Part shown: positions 53,375-62,037 of the stretch, piece after piece
Layout of the letters: every line of letters starts with the position of its first letter
Numbering within the stretch: the first letter of the stretch is position 1
Source: Amycolatopsis pretoriensis
GTDB lineage: Bacteria; Actinomycetota; Actinomycetes; Mycobacteriales; Pseudonocardiaceae
DNA: 64,000 bases
Direction: 5' to 3'
NCBI RefSeq assembly: GCF_900107925.1
Contig: NZ_FNUJ01000002.1
Location: 372,001 to 436,000, forward strand
The notes under the pieces: generated by a model
The model's database searches: none
The model's input: the letters and a program-made list of their open reading frames with translations, nothing else
Told to the model about the DNA's origin: nothing
Translations under genes and position numbers: made by a program

Positions 53375-54280
53375 ATGGCCTTCTCCGATGCCTCCCTGAC
53401 CGCCTTGCGGGTCTTCCGCGAGGTGGCCGAGCGGGGCACGCTCACCGCCGCGGCCGCCGCGCTCGGCTACACCCAGTCGGCGGTCTCGCGGCAGATCGCG
53501 TCGCTGGAACGCGCCGCGGGGGCGCCGTTGCTGGAACGGCGCCACGACGGCGTGCGGCTCACCTCGGCCGGGCAGATCGTGGTGCGGCGGGCCGCCGGGG
53601 TGATCGACGCGCTCGACGCCACCGCGCGCGAGCTGGCCGGGCTGCCCGGCGAGCAGGGCACGGTCCGGCTGGGCTGGTTCCCGACCGCCGGCGCCGACCT
53701 GCTCCCCCGGGCCCTCGCCGCGCTGCGGCGGACGTACCCGGCCATCACCGTGCTCAGCCGGGAAGGCGGGACGCCGGCGCTGGTCCGCGCGCTGCGGGCC
53801 GGCACGCTCGACCTCGCGCTGGTCGCCTCGGCGCCGCCGTTCCGCCCGCCGGACACCGAAACGCCGGCGCTGGCCGTGCGGGTGATGACCGAGCGCGGCC
53901 TGTGCGTGGCCGTGCCCGCGACCCACCCGCTGGCGCGCGGGGACTACGTCGACGTCGCCGATCTGCGGGGGCAGCAGTGGATCGCCGGATCGGGCGACGA
54001 CCGCGTGATGGGTGTGTGGCCCGGGCTGGACGAACGGCCGGAGATCGTCCACACGGCCCGCGACTGGCTGGCGAAGCTGCGGCTCGTCGCGGCCGGCTGC
54101 GGGATCACGACCGTGCCGGGCTCGCTCGACGCCGTGGTGCCGCCGGAGGTCCGGGTGCTGGCGGTGCGCGGCGGTCCCGGAGAGCAGCGGCGCGTCCTGC
54201 TCGCACACCTGCCGCGGCCGCTGTCCGACGCGGCCGAGCGCGTCGCCGCGGCCTTGCGCGACGCCGCCGTCAGCGCGTGA
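53375..54280 (+). CDS. LysR family transcriptional regulator
   Basis: A 301-residue LysR protein: HTH LTALRVFREVAERGTLTAAA and TQSAVSRQIASLERA, then a two-lobed effector domain from about residue 88 (GTVRLGWFPTAGADLLPRAL). The 70-bp divergent gap to the SDR contains TGCGG-N12-CCGCA (53332-53353), a weak candidate site. It probably controls the SDR and itself. Confidence 0.85.
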   Translation: MAFSDASLTALRVFREVAERGTLTAAAAALGYTQSAVSRQIASLERAAGAPLLERRHDGVRLTSAGQIVVRRAAGVIDALDATARELAGLPGEQGTVRLGWFPTAGADLLPRALAALRRTYPAITVLSREGGTPALVRALRAGTLDLALVASAPPFRPPDTETPALAVRVMTERGLCVAVPATHPLARGDYVDVADLRGQQWIAGSGDDRVMGVWPGLDERPEIVHTARDWLAKLRLVAAGCGITTVPGSLDAVVPPEVRVLAVRGGPGEQRRVLLAHLPRPLSDAAERVAAALRDAAVSA

Positions 54281-55098
54281 CGGCCGTGCGGTCTTTTACG
54301 CGCGCTTGCGATTTCGGGGCGCCGGCGCAGCCACGAGCCGATCAAGCCGGACGCGGGTCAAGCCGGAGCGGATCGACCGGGTGAGGCCTGGCCGGCGAGC
54401 CGCTCTGGGCGGGCCGGGGCCAGGGCAGGCGAGCCGACCGGGGCGGATCGGGGGCCGGAGCCGGGCAAACCGAGCCGGAGTCGGCTGGGGCGGGCGGGCG
54501 GGTGGCCGCGCCGGGCCCGGCCGAGCGGGCCGGGGCGGCTGGTGGCCGGGGTGGGCCGAGCGAGCCAACCGGGGCAGGCCGGGGCGGGCCGAGCCGGAGG
54601 CGACCGGGGCGGGCGGCCGAGCCGAGCGAGGGCGGCCGGGCCGGAGCGCGGCAGGGGCGGGAGCGGGGGCGGCGCGAGGCCGAGCCGGGCTGGGCCGAGC
54701 GAGCCGGGCGAGTCGACCGAGGCGGCTGATGGCCCGGGACGGACCGAGCGAGCCAACCGGGGCAGGCCGGGGCGGGCCGAGCCGGAGGCGACCGGGACGG
54801 GCGGCCGAGCCGAGCGAGGGCGGCCGGGCCGGAGCGCGGCAGGGGCGGGAGCGGGGGCGGCGCAAGGCCGAGTCGGGCTGGGCCGAGCGGAGCGAGCGAG
54901 GCCAAGCGGGTGAGCCGGACCGAGTCGAGCCCAGCCGCGCCGGGCCGGACCGGGCTGCGCCGCGCCGCGCCGGGCTCCGCCGACCGCGCCGAGCCAGGCC
55001 GAGTCCGCCGGGCCGGGCCGGGCCGAGTGGGCCGAGCCAGGCCGACCGAGCCGCGTCGGGGTCGCCGCACCGCGAGGCCGGCCGCCCTGCACCGTCCG
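54281..55098. repeat. Extremely GC-rich low-complexity tract with a 188-bp tandem repeat
   Basis: An 818-bp stretch with no credible gene. It consists of GAGCCG, GGCCGA and GGGGCGG-type words at well over 80 percent GC. A unit containing GAGCCAACCGGGGCAGGCC recurs with a 188-bp period (first copy near 54550, second near 54738, to about 54900). The long open frames in it arise from composition (Arg/Gly/Pro/Ala runs) and lack family resemblance or ribosome-binding sites. Confidence 0.8.
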
Positions 55099-55881
55099 CT
55101 ACGGAAGCCCCACCACCACCTTCGGCGTCAACCGCCCCTTCTCCGGCTCCCTCACCACCTCCCCCGCCGCCACCGCCGAGCCCACCGCGCCGATTGCGTC
55201 CTCCGGGCGGTAGATCGTCGCCAGCAACGTGAAGCGCTGCAGCTCCGCCACCGAACACCTCCCCCGCTTCCCCAACTCCGCCAGCAACGCCCGGCGCAAC
55301 GGCAGCAGCTGCGGCGTCAGCGAAATGTCGACCAAAGTCCGCTCCGGGTCGTGTGGGTCGTGGTAGCGGATGCCCGCGAACTCGTCCACCGCCCACAGCT
55401 CGCTCTTGAACGTCGCCAGGTGTTTCACGTCCGCCGTGGCGAACAGCAGCAGTCGCGCTTCGCCGTCCTCGGCCACCAGCTCCACCGCGCACCCCTCCGA
55501 AACCCGGGGGTCCCCCGCCGGTGCGGTGACGATCACCTCGTGACCCTTGCCCCGGGCCAGCGAAGCGAACTGCGGCCACGCCTCCGGACCGTCCAAATGG
55601 GTTAGTACCGGCCCGTCCGAAACCAGCTCATCCAGAGACGGAATCACCTGTACGGAAAGCCCTTCCGGCGCCCCGGCCGGGGCGGACGAACCGACGACCA
55701 CCAGCTCCAGGTGGTGCCCGTCCAACCGGTCGGCGAACTCGCCGAACACCCGGAGCGCGTCGGCCGCGAAGCCGCCGCACTCGACGTAGGTGCCGCCGCG
55801 CTGGGATCGCAGTGCCTTCGCCGTCCACGCGTCGAGGTACCGCACCAGCACGTCCCGCTCCACCGCGGCATGCCCGGCCAC
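55099..55881 (-). CDS. Hypothetical protein, possibly three-Cys-motif-partner-like
   Basis: A 260-residue soluble protein not firmly recognised. The N-terminus (ERDVLVRYLDAWTAKALRS, GGTYVECGGFAADALRVFGE) loosely resembles the start of three-Cys-motif partner (TcmP) proteins, where KxxxLxxYLxxW precedes a FAGPG motif, but that motif is degenerate here. A winged-helix-like tail is possible (RGRCSVAELQRFTLLATIYR). The start is GTG at 55881. It lies next to the GC-rich repeat tract and is divergent from a DinB-like gene. Confidence 0.5.
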   Translation of the reverse strand: MAGHAAVERDVLVRYLDAWTAKALRSQRGGTYVECGGFAADALRVFGEFADRLDGHHLELVVVGSSAPAGAPEGLSVQVIPSLDELVSDGPVLTHLDGPEAWPQFASLARGKGHEVIVTAPAGDPRVSEGCAVELVAEDGEARLLLFATADVKHLATFKSELWAVDEFAGIRYHDPHDPERTLVDISLTPQLLPLRRALLAELGKRGRCSVAELQRFTLLATIYRPEDAIGAVGSAVAAGEVVREPEKGRLTPKVVVGLP

Positions 55882-55942
55882 ACTCCGGTTCTACCGCAGT
55901 AAACCGCTCGGCACCAGGGTCGCTACCCGATAGGCTCGCCCG

Positions 55943-56566
55943 ATGCCGATCACCGCGGCCGACGTCGAAGACACCGTGCGGGCGACCACCGCGACCCTCG
56001 CCGAAGCGCGAGACGCCGCTTGGGACGACCCGGCCGGCGCGATGGACTGGTCGTGCTGGGAAACCGTCGAGCACATCGCCGACAACTTCTTCTTCTACGC
56101 CGCCCAGCTCGGCCCTCGCGTCGCCGGCACCGGAAGCTCCGTGCCGTTCGCCTGGGCCCAACGCCGGCCAGGCGGTCCCGGCCTCGTCCTCTACGCCGAC
56201 CGGGACGCGGGTCCGGCCGGTCTGCTGCGGTGCGTCGACGCGTGCGGCGCCCTGCTCGCGGCCATGGTGCGGACCACGCCGCCGGACGTCCGCTCCCACC
56301 ACGACGACGGCGTGCTGGACACCGAAGGCTTCGCCGCGATGGCGATCGGCGAAACGCTGGTGCACATGCACGACGTCACCACCGGGCTCGGCCTCCCGTG
56401 GACTCCGCAGGCCGATCTCTGCGCCCGGCTGCTCGCCCGCTTCTTCCCCGGCTCGCCCACGGACACCGACCCGTGGGCGACGCTGCTCTGGGCGACCGGG
56501 CGCGGCGACCTGCCCGGCCACCGCCGGCAGACGGACTGGCGCTGGGGCGTTCAGCCCTCCGGGTAG
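55943..56566 (+). CDS. DinB/maleylpyruvate isomerase-like protein
   Basis: A 207-residue four-helix protein with WSCWETVEHIADNFFFYAAQL, AIGETLVHMHDVTTGLGLPW and TLLWATGRGDL. This is the mycothiol-dependent MDMPI/DinB layout, where three His or Glu residues bind zinc. The family performs mycothiol-linked isomerisation or detoxification, but the substrate is unknown. TAGGCT at 55931-55936 is a plausible -10, giving a leaderless start at ATG 55943. Its 3' end overlaps the convergent cupin gene by 16 bp. Confidence 0.72.
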   Translation: MPITAADVEDTVRATTATLAEARDAAWDDPAGAMDWSCWETVEHIADNFFFYAAQLGPRVAGTGSSVPFAWAQRRPGGPGLVLYADRDAGPAGLLRCVDACGALLAAMVRTTPPDVRSHHDDGVLDTEGFAAMAIGETLVHMHDVTTGLGLPWTPQADLCARLLARFFPGSPTDTDPWATLLWATGRGDLPGHRRQTDWRWGVQPSG

Positions 56567-56886
56567 AACAGGAACAACGTGCAGCCGGTGGCGCTGGCGG
56601 GCACGTGCCACGAACCGGCCGGCGCGTGCAGGAACGTACCCGCGGGGTGGTCACGCGCGCCGTCGTTGAACGTGCCTTCGACGACGAACACCTCCTCCGG
56701 CCCCGGTTCGTGGACGTCCCGGCGCGGCCACGACGTGCCGGCGTCCATCTCGAGGACGCCCGCGTGCGCGCCACCCGGTCCAGTCCACAGTGGACGGATG
56801 CGGATGCCGGGGAACAGCTCGCGCACGGGTGCTTCCCGGACGGTGGCGGAGGTGTAGCCCGGCTGGTCGAGGATTTCGGGGTGCAT
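56551..56886 (-). CDS. Cupin domain protein (ChrR-like)
   Basis: A 111-residue single cupin barrel with GAHAGVLEMDAGTSWPRRDV, then HEPGPEEVFVVEGTF and GTFLHAPAGSWHVP. These give the metal-binding His/Glu set of a ChrR-type cupin. ATG 56886 is used; upstream codons in this frame lie within the divergent regulator gene. It is divergent from a GlxA-type regulator and may be its target or a small dioxygenase-like enzyme. Confidence 0.75.
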   Translation of the reverse strand: MHPEILDQPGYTSATVREAPVRELFPGIRIRPLWTGPGGAHAGVLEMDAGTSWPRRDVHEPGPEEVFVVEGTFNDGARDHPAGTFLHAPAGSWHVPASATGCTLFLFYPEG

Positions 56887-56956
56887 GACACGACGATGCC
56901 GCCGTCGAGAAGGCTCGGCCAGTGTCCGGGAAGACACCCTGGGGTACTTTTCTGCC

Positions 56957-57888
56957 ATGCATCGCGTGGTGGCCCTCGTGCGGCCGGTGCAGTCGACGTT
57001 CGAACTCGGCTGCGCCGCCGAAGTCTTCGGCACGCCCCGCGACGGCATCCCGGAGCACTACGAATTCGACGTCTGCGCCGAGACGCCCGGCCCGGTGCCG
57101 ACGACCGCCGGGTACGCGATGGCCGTCCCGCGCGGCCTGTCGGCGCTCGACACCGCGGACACCGTCATCATCCCGGGCTGGGCCCCGGTCGAGGCGCCGC
57201 TGCCCCGCGCGTGCGCCGCGCGCTGCTGCGGGCCCACGCGCGGGGCGCGCGCCTGGTCACCATCTGCTCCGGCGTCTTCGCCCTCGCCCGCACGGGCTTG
57301 CTCGACGGCCGGTCGGCCACGACCCACTGGGGCCGCGCCGAGCAGCTGCGGCGCGAGTTCCCGCGGGTGCGCGTCGAGCCGGACGTGCTGTACGTCGACC
57401 ACGGCGACGTCGCCACGAGCGCCGGGGCCGGCGCGGGGATCGACCTGTGCCTGCACCTCGTCCGCAAGGACCACGGCGCCGCGCACGCCGCCCTCGTCGC
57501 CCGGCACATGGTGCTGCCGCCCCACCGCGAGGGCGGCCAGGTGCAGTTCGCCCCGCCTCCCCCGCCGCCGGACGCACTCGACGGGCTCCTCGGCTGGGCG
57601 GGCGACCGGCTCGGGACACTGTCGGTGACCGACCTCGCCGCGCACGCCGGTGTCTCCCCGCGAACGCTCGCCCGGCGCTTCGCCGACCAGCTCGGCACCA
57701 GCCCCGGCGCGTGGCTGCTGGCCCGCCGGGTGACCGAGGCCCGTGCCCTGCTGGAGGACACGGACCTCCCGGTCGAAGCGATCGCGGCCCGGGTCGGCCT
57801 GACGTCGGCGGTCAACCTGCGCCGCCGGTTTCGCGCCCAGGTCGGCACGACGCCGGGCGCCTACCGGCGGGCGTTCCGGACGCCGTAG
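56957..57888 (+). pseudogene. GlxA-type AraC family regulator with a frameshift
   Basis: The N-terminal half reads in one frame (MHRVVALVRPVQSTFELGCA to TVIIPGWAPVEAPLP) and is a DJ-1/PfpI-like domain. The rest reads in another: ARLVTICSGVFALARTGLLD, RSATTHWGRAEQLRREFP, then the double AraC HTH (TVSDLAAHAGVS-like, RRVTEARALLEDTDLPVE). The break is at the C-run 57203-57206: one extra C restores a continuous protein of about 310 residues, with PLPPRVRRALLRAHARGARL at the joint. It is either a real inactivation or a base-calling error. Confidence 0.82.
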
Positions 57889-57951
57889 CCGGGCGGCGGT
57901 TGCGGCGCGAGACGCGCGCGATTCGGCCGGACCCCTCGTTGTCGGAGTGGG

Positions 57952-59175
57952 TCACCTTCGGCTGACCGCGGCCGCGGCGGCCAGCGCGACCGCGAAGACC
58001 GCGTAGGAGGCGAACAACCCGCCCGCGGAGCTCAGGGCGCCGCCGACCGCCCGGCCGAGCAGCTGCCCGACGCACTCGGCGGTGATCACCGCGGTGGCCA
58101 GCTCCGTCGCGGTGAGCCCGCTCGACCCGGCGGTGCTCGCCCGGACGTAAAGGGCGGGGTAGGCGAGCCCGACGCCGATCCCGGCCGCCGTCCACGCGGC
58201 GAGCGCCACGGGGAACGGGCCGCCGATCGCCAGGACGGCCGTGCCGGCCGCGGTCAGGCCCAAGCCCGTCGCCGGGAAGTGCCGGCGAGCCAGGAGACTC
58301 GTCACCGCCCAGGCGAGCGGGGCCGCGCTCAGGACGATCGCCGCCTGGCCGAGGCCCTGTCCGTAGCCGGTCGTGAGCAGCACGGTGATGAGGCTGTCGG
58401 CGCCGAAGTAGCCGACCGCGAACAGCACCAGCGCGGCGAGCGCCGACGGCGTCCCCCGGCGCAGGCGTGCGGTTCCCGCCGGGAGGATCGCGACCATGCC
58501 GGCCCCGGCGACCACCGCGCCGGTGAGCGCGAGCGGCCACCGCCCCTCGCTCAGGACGACGCCGGCCGCGCCGAGGGGCACCAGCAGCGTCCGGCCGAGC
58601 GGCCGCGGCGCCGGCTCCGGCTCGTCGCGGGCGGCCCGCACGACGAACAACCGTCCGAAGAGGACGAACGGAACGGGCAGGAGCAGCGTCCAGCGCCAGC
58701 CGACGAGGTGCGCGAGGCCGAGCGTCGCGGCCGGACCGGCGAGGGCGGGCAGGATCCACATCGCCGACGACGCCGCGACGACCTTGACGCGCAGCCGGTC
58801 GTCGAGGTGGCGGATCGCGGAACTGACGCCGAACACCGCGAGCAGGCCGCTGGCGAGCCCGGTGGCGAGCTGCCCCCAGGCGAAAACGGCGGCGCTGTGC
58901 GAGGTGGCGGACACGACGAGCCCGCCGAGGTAGGCGGCCATCCCGGCGGCGAGGGTGCCGCGCGCGCCGAGCCTCGCCAGGACCCGGCTCGCGAGCGGCA
59001 GGGCGACGAACAACCCGAGCGTCGAGCCGGCGATGAGGAGCCCGAGCCGGTCCTCGGCGTTCAGGTCGCGGGCGACGAGCGGCAGCAGGGTGGAGGCGAC
59101 GAAACTGGTGACGGCGGCGGCGAACTCGAGCGCGACGATCCCGGCGGCGAGGGACCGCGGCCCGGCCCGGGTCAC
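57952..59175 (-). CDS. MFS transporter
   Basis: A 407-residue membrane protein with about 12 segments: LAAGIVALEFAAAVTSFVAS, GSTLGLFVALPLASRVLARL (motif A region with RVLARLGARG) and VGYFGADSLITVLLTTGYGQ. The GTG at 59175 overlaps the stop of the VOC gene (GTGA). It is third in an RHH-VOC-MFS operon; an export or resistance role with the VOC protein is plausible. Its stop is 63 bp from the convergent regulator pseudogene. Confidence 0.8.
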   Translation of the reverse strand: MTRAGPRSLAAGIVALEFAAAVTSFVASTLLPLVARDLNAEDRLGLLIAGSTLGLFVALPLASRVLARLGARGTLAAGMAAYLGGLVVSATSHSAAVFAWGQLATGLASGLLAVFGVSSAIRHLDDRLRVKVVAASSAMWILPALAGPAATLGLAHLVGWRWTLLLPVPFVLFGRLFVVRAARDEPEPAPRPLGRTLLVPLGAAGVVLSEGRWPLALTGAVVAGAGMVAILPAGTARLRRGTPSALAALVLFAVGYFGADSLITVLLTTGYGQGLGQAAIVLSAAPLAWAVTSLLARRHFPATGLGLTAAGTAVLAIGGPFPVALAAWTAAGIGVGLAYPALYVRASTAGSSGLTATELATAVITAECVGQLLGRAVGGALSSAGGLFASYAVFAVALAAAAAVSRR

Positions 59176-59516
59176 GTGTAGAGGTCGCGGTCGTAGGCGT
59201 TGATCTGCACGGCGACGCCGTCGGGGTCGTCGACCCGGAGCGACCGGCCGAAGCCTTCGTCGATCACGGGTCCTGGTTCGTAGCCGGCTTCGCGCAGGCG
59301 CGTGGCCACGGCTTCGAGCGGTTCGTCGGTCTCGAAGGCGAGTTCGCAGCGGCCGGTGTCCGCTCCCTTGTGGACGGCCAGGGTGCCGCTGCCGGCCGGG
59401 AGTTCGACCCAGCCACCGGGCCGGGAAGCGGGTCCTTTGTGGAGGCCCAGGGTGGTGTAGAAGCGCGTCAGGGCTTCGACGTCCGAGGTGTAGCGGATGG
59501 GCAGCACTCGCATCAT
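59172..59516 (-). CDS. VOC superfamily (glyoxalase/bleomycin resistance-like) protein
   Basis: A 114-residue single-module VOC protein: LPIRYTSDVEALTRFYTTLG, then WVELPAGSGTLAVHKG, CELAFETDEPLEAVATRLRE and SLRVDDPDGVAVQINAYD. Modules of this length form dimers that bind metals or sequester drugs. Start ATG 59516 (followed by a second ATG) overlaps the stop of the RHH gene; its own stop overlaps the MFS start. Confidence 0.82.
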   Translation of the reverse strand: MMRVLPIRYTSDVEALTRFYTTLGLHKGPASRPGGWVELPAGSGTLAVHKGADTGRCELAFETDEPLEAVATRLREAGYEPGPVIDEGFGRSLRVDDPDGVAVQINAYDRDLYT

Positions 59517-59668
59517 GGGCGCTCCTCGGTGCGTCGCAGGTGGTCCTCGAGAACGCGTTCGACGTAGGCGGAGAGGGACTCGTCGGCATCGACGGAGGCG
59601 TGCTTCACCCGCCGGATGAGGTCGGGCGGCAGGTAGACGCTGAACTGCCGCTTCGCGTCGGCTGGCAT
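59513..59668 (-). CDS. Small ribbon-helix-helix protein
   Basis: A 51-residue protein: KRQFSVYLPPDLIRRVKHAS followed by VDADESLSAYVERVLEDHLR. This is a textbook RHH: one DNA-contacting strand (QFSVYL) and two helices. Such proteins act as antitoxins or local repressors. No toxin is adjacent; instead its stop overlaps the ATG of the VOC gene (ATGA), making it the first gene of the VOC-MFS operon and a candidate autorepressor of it. Confidence 0.8.
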   Translation of the reverse strand: MPADAKRQFSVYLPPDLIRRVKHASVDADESLSAYVERVLEDHLRRTEERP

Positions 59669-59735
59669 GCCCACATGCTAGCAAATGAGCAAGCCGGCCC
59701 ACCAGGACGCACGTCCGCGATCGGCTTCCGGCCGC

Positions 59736-60401
59736 TCAAGCGGTGGACATCGCGCCCGAGATCAGCAGCTTCAGCCCGTGCGCCAGGGCGGGCGCCAGGT
59801 CGAGGTGGAGCGCCGCCAGCGCCGGGTCCGCCTCGTAGGCCGCGAGAGCACTCGGTGACGGCCGGCAGTGCGTCCACAGCCCGCCGGTCAGGATCATGGC
59901 CAGCAGGCAGATCGACGCCGCCTGCTCGCCCGCCTCCGGCACGTACTGGCGCATCAGGTCCGCCATCGCGTCCAGCCCGGCGAGCGCGGACCGCTTGAAG
60001 CGCACGACCGCGTCGGTCGACACGTTGTGTTCGAGGACACCCGCCTGCGCGCCGATGAGGTCGCACAGCACCGTGCGGCGGGCCAGCGAGTGGGCGACGA
60101 CGGTGGAGAACCGCTCGGCCCGCTCCCCCGCCGGCAGGTTCACGTCGACGCCCTCGGCGAGTTCGCCCGCCACTTCGCCCAGCCAATCCCGCAGCGCCCG
60201 GTCGAGCAGTTCGAGCAGCACGGCTTCGCGGGATTCGAAGTAGCGCAGCACGTTCGACTTCGCCAGGCCGACCCGGCGGCTGAGCTCGTTGAGGCTCACG
60301 TCGGCCACCGGCATCTCGTCGAGCATCGCCAGCGCCGTGTCGAGGATCGTGCGGCGCCGCTCCTCCCGCTGCTCGGCACTGCGGGCTCGCTGGAACGTCA
60401 T
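59736..60401 (-). CDS. TetR family regulator divergent from an SDR
   Basis: A 221-residue TetR protein: ILDTALAMLDEMPVADVSLN and VGLAKSNVLRYFESREAVLL form the HTH; the C-terminal TetR_C-like domain contains CDLIGAQAGVLEHNVS. The length is typical. It is divergent from the SDR at 60530, and the 128-bp gap contains repeated GACCG-N-CGGTC dyads, which indicates that TetR controls both genes. Confidence 0.86.
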   Translation of the reverse strand: MTFQRARSAEQREERRRTILDTALAMLDEMPVADVSLNELSRRVGLAKSNVLRYFESREAVLLELLDRALRDWLGEVAGELAEGVDVNLPAGERAERFSTVVAHSLARRTVLCDLIGAQAGVLEHNVSTDAVVRFKRSALAGLDAMADLMRQYVPEAGEQAASICLLAMILTGGLWTHCRPSPSALAAYEADPALAALHLDLAPALAHGLKLLISGAMSTA

Positions 60402-60449
60402 GCCACCCAGCGTAACGCCCGGCGCGCGAAATTGAAGACCGGCAGTCTC

Positions 60450-60502
60450 TTGACAACAGACCGTCGGTTCCTTAGCGTCGGAGACATAACAGACCGCCGG
60501 TC
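60450..60502 (+). promoter_or_regulatory. SDR promoter with two TetR operators
   Basis: TTGACA (60450-60455) and TAGCGT (60473-60478) with a 17-bp spacer form a near-consensus promoter. GACCGTCGGTT (60459-60469) lies in the spacer and GACCGCCGGTC (60492-60502), a perfect dyad, just downstream. A weaker third element, GACCGGCAGTC, lies at 60437-60447. Confidence 0.7.
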
Positions 60503-60529
60503 CGAAAGGGCCGCCACGGAGGGAACGCC

Positions 60530-61438
60530 ATGGGCGAGAACTGGACCGACCGCGACGTGCCGAGCCAGCAGGGCCGGGTCGCCGTCATCACCGGCGCCAA
60601 CACGGGCCTCGGCTTCGACACCGCGAAGACGCTGGCCGAGAAGGGCGCGACGGTGGTGCTGGCCGTCCGCGACGTCGCGAAGGGCAAGCAGGCCGCCGCG
60701 CGGCTCGGCTCGGCCGCCGACGTCACCGTGCAGGAGCTGGACCTGTCGTCGCTGGAGTCGGTCCGTGCGGCCGCGGCGGAGCTGCACGGCTCGCTGCCGA
60801 AGATCGACCTGCTGGTCAACAACGCGGGTGTGATGTACCCGCCGCGCCAGACCACCCGGGACGGCTTCGAGCTGCAGTTCGGCACCAACCACCTCGGGCA
60901 CTTCGCGTTCACCGGCCTGCTGCTGGACCTGCTGCTGCCGGTCGGGGGTTCGCGCGTGGTGACGGTCGCGAGCATCGCCCACCGCATCCGCGCGGCGATC
61001 CACTTCGACGACCTGCAGTGGGAGAACTCCTACGACCGCGTCGCGGCCTACGGGCAGGCCAAGCTGGCCAACCTGATGTTCGCCTACGAGCTGCAGCGCC
61101 GGCTCGCCCCGCACGGCACGACGGCCTCGCTCGCCGCCCACCCGGGCGTGGCCCGCACGGAGCTGATGCGCAACTCCCCCGCCATCGCCCGCGCGCTGTT
61201 CCCGGTGGTGGCCCCGCTGTTCACGCAGAGCTCGGAGGCCGGCGCGCTCCCCATCCTGCGCGCGGCGACGGACCCGGCGGCCCTGGGCGGCCAGTACTAC
61301 GGCCCGGCGGGCCTGGGGGGCTACCGCGGGCGGCCGGAAGTGGTGGCGTCCACACCGCAGTCGTACGACGCGGGCATCCAGCGTCGCCTGTGGACGGTCT
61401 CGGAGGAGCTGACCGGGGTCAAGTTCCCGGTCGGCTAG
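60530..61438 (+). CDS. SDR family oxidoreductase (retinol dehydrogenase-like)
   Basis: A 302-residue SDR with cofactor motif TGANTGLGFDTA, structural NNAGVMYPP, catalytic Ser in VTVASIAH and Tyr/Lys in YGQAKLANL. The N-terminal WTDRDVPSQQGRVAVITGAN and the C-terminal tail match the actinobacterial retinol dehydrogenase/WW-domain oxidoreductase-like group. It probably reduces or oxidises a hydrophobic alcohol or ketone. Controlled by the divergent TetR. It converges with the response regulator with a 4-bp overlap. Confidence 0.86.
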   Translation: MGENWTDRDVPSQQGRVAVITGANTGLGFDTAKTLAEKGATVVLAVRDVAKGKQAAARLGSAADVTVQELDLSSLESVRAAAAELHGSLPKIDLLVNNAGVMYPPRQTTRDGFELQFGTNHLGHFAFTGLLLDLLLPVGGSRVVTVASIAHRIRAAIHFDDLQWENSYDRVAAYGQAKLANLMFAYELQRRLAPHGTTASLAAHPGVARTELMRNSPAIARALFPVVAPLFTQSSEAGALPILRAATDPAALGGQYYGPAGLGGYRGRPEVVASTPQSYDAGIQRRLWTVSEELTGVKFPVG

Positions 61439-62037
61439 AGCCAGTCGTGCTCACGGGCGTAGCGGGCCGCTTCGTGGCGGGTTCGGGTCTGGGTCTTCTG
61501 CATCGCGTTGGACAGGTAGTTGCGGACCGTGCCCTCGGCCAGGTGCAGCCGGCCCGCGATCTCCGCCACCGAAAACCCCTCCCGCGTCGCGCGCAGGACG
61601 TCGATCTCGCGGTCGGTCAGCGGGCAGTCGTCCACCACCGCCAGCGCCGAGACGTCCGGGTCGATCCAGCGCTTGCCCGCGTGCAGCGTCCGGATCACCG
61701 ACGTGATGTGCGCCGGCTCCGCCGCCTTGCTCACGAACCCCTGCACGCCCAGCTTCAGCGCCTTCCGCAGCACCCCCGGCCGGGCGTGCCGGGTCAGCAT
61801 CAGGATCACCTGCTCCGGCCGCACGCGCCGGATCTCGGCCACCGCGCCGAGACCGTCCACAGTGGGCATCTCGAGGTCGATGACGAGCACGTCCGGGCGG
61901 TGCCGCAGCGTCGCGGCCACCGCCTGTTCGCCGTCTTCGGCCTCGGCGAGCACGGTGATCTCGCCCTCGAGCGGCAACAGCGCCGCCAATGCCTTGCGCA
62001 GCAGGGCTTCGTCGTCGGCGAGCACCACGGTGGTCAT
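61435..62037 (-). CDS. NarL/FixJ-type response regulator
   Basis: A 200-residue response regulator. The receiver has Asp9-type acidic pocket residues in VVLADDEALLR, phospho-acceptor Asp54 in VLVIDLEMP and the Lys in GFVSKAAEP. A LuxR HTH follows (LTDREIDVLRATREGFSVAE, LHLAEGTVRNYLSNAM). Its ATG overlaps the stop of the sensor kinase (ATGA). Resembles DesR-type regulators that control adjacent ABC exporters. Confidence 0.9.
   Translation of the reverse strand: MTTVVLADDEALLRKALAALLPLEGEITVLAEAEDGEQAVAATLRHRPDVLVIDLEMPTVDGLGAVAEIRRVRPEQVILMLTRHARPGVLRKALKLGVQGFVSKAAEPAHITSVIRTLHAGKRWIDPDVSALAVVDDCPLTDREIDVLRATREGFSVAEIAGRLHLAEGTVRNYLSNAMQKTQTRTRHEAARYAREHDWL

Noticed and set aside
54550-54900. 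Possible CRISPR array
   Set aside because: The repeat unit is about 188 bp with two copies and no unique spacers or cas genes; it is a tandem duplication.
54296-55579. Long open frames on both strands in the GC-extreme tract
   Set aside because: Arg/Gly/Pro/Ala low-complexity translations in every frame, no ribosome-binding sites, and they follow the tandem repeat. Not genes.
59513-59668. RHH gene as the antitoxin of a toxin-antitoxin pair
   Set aside because: Neither neighbour looks like a toxin: one is a VOC protein and the other a TetR regulator.
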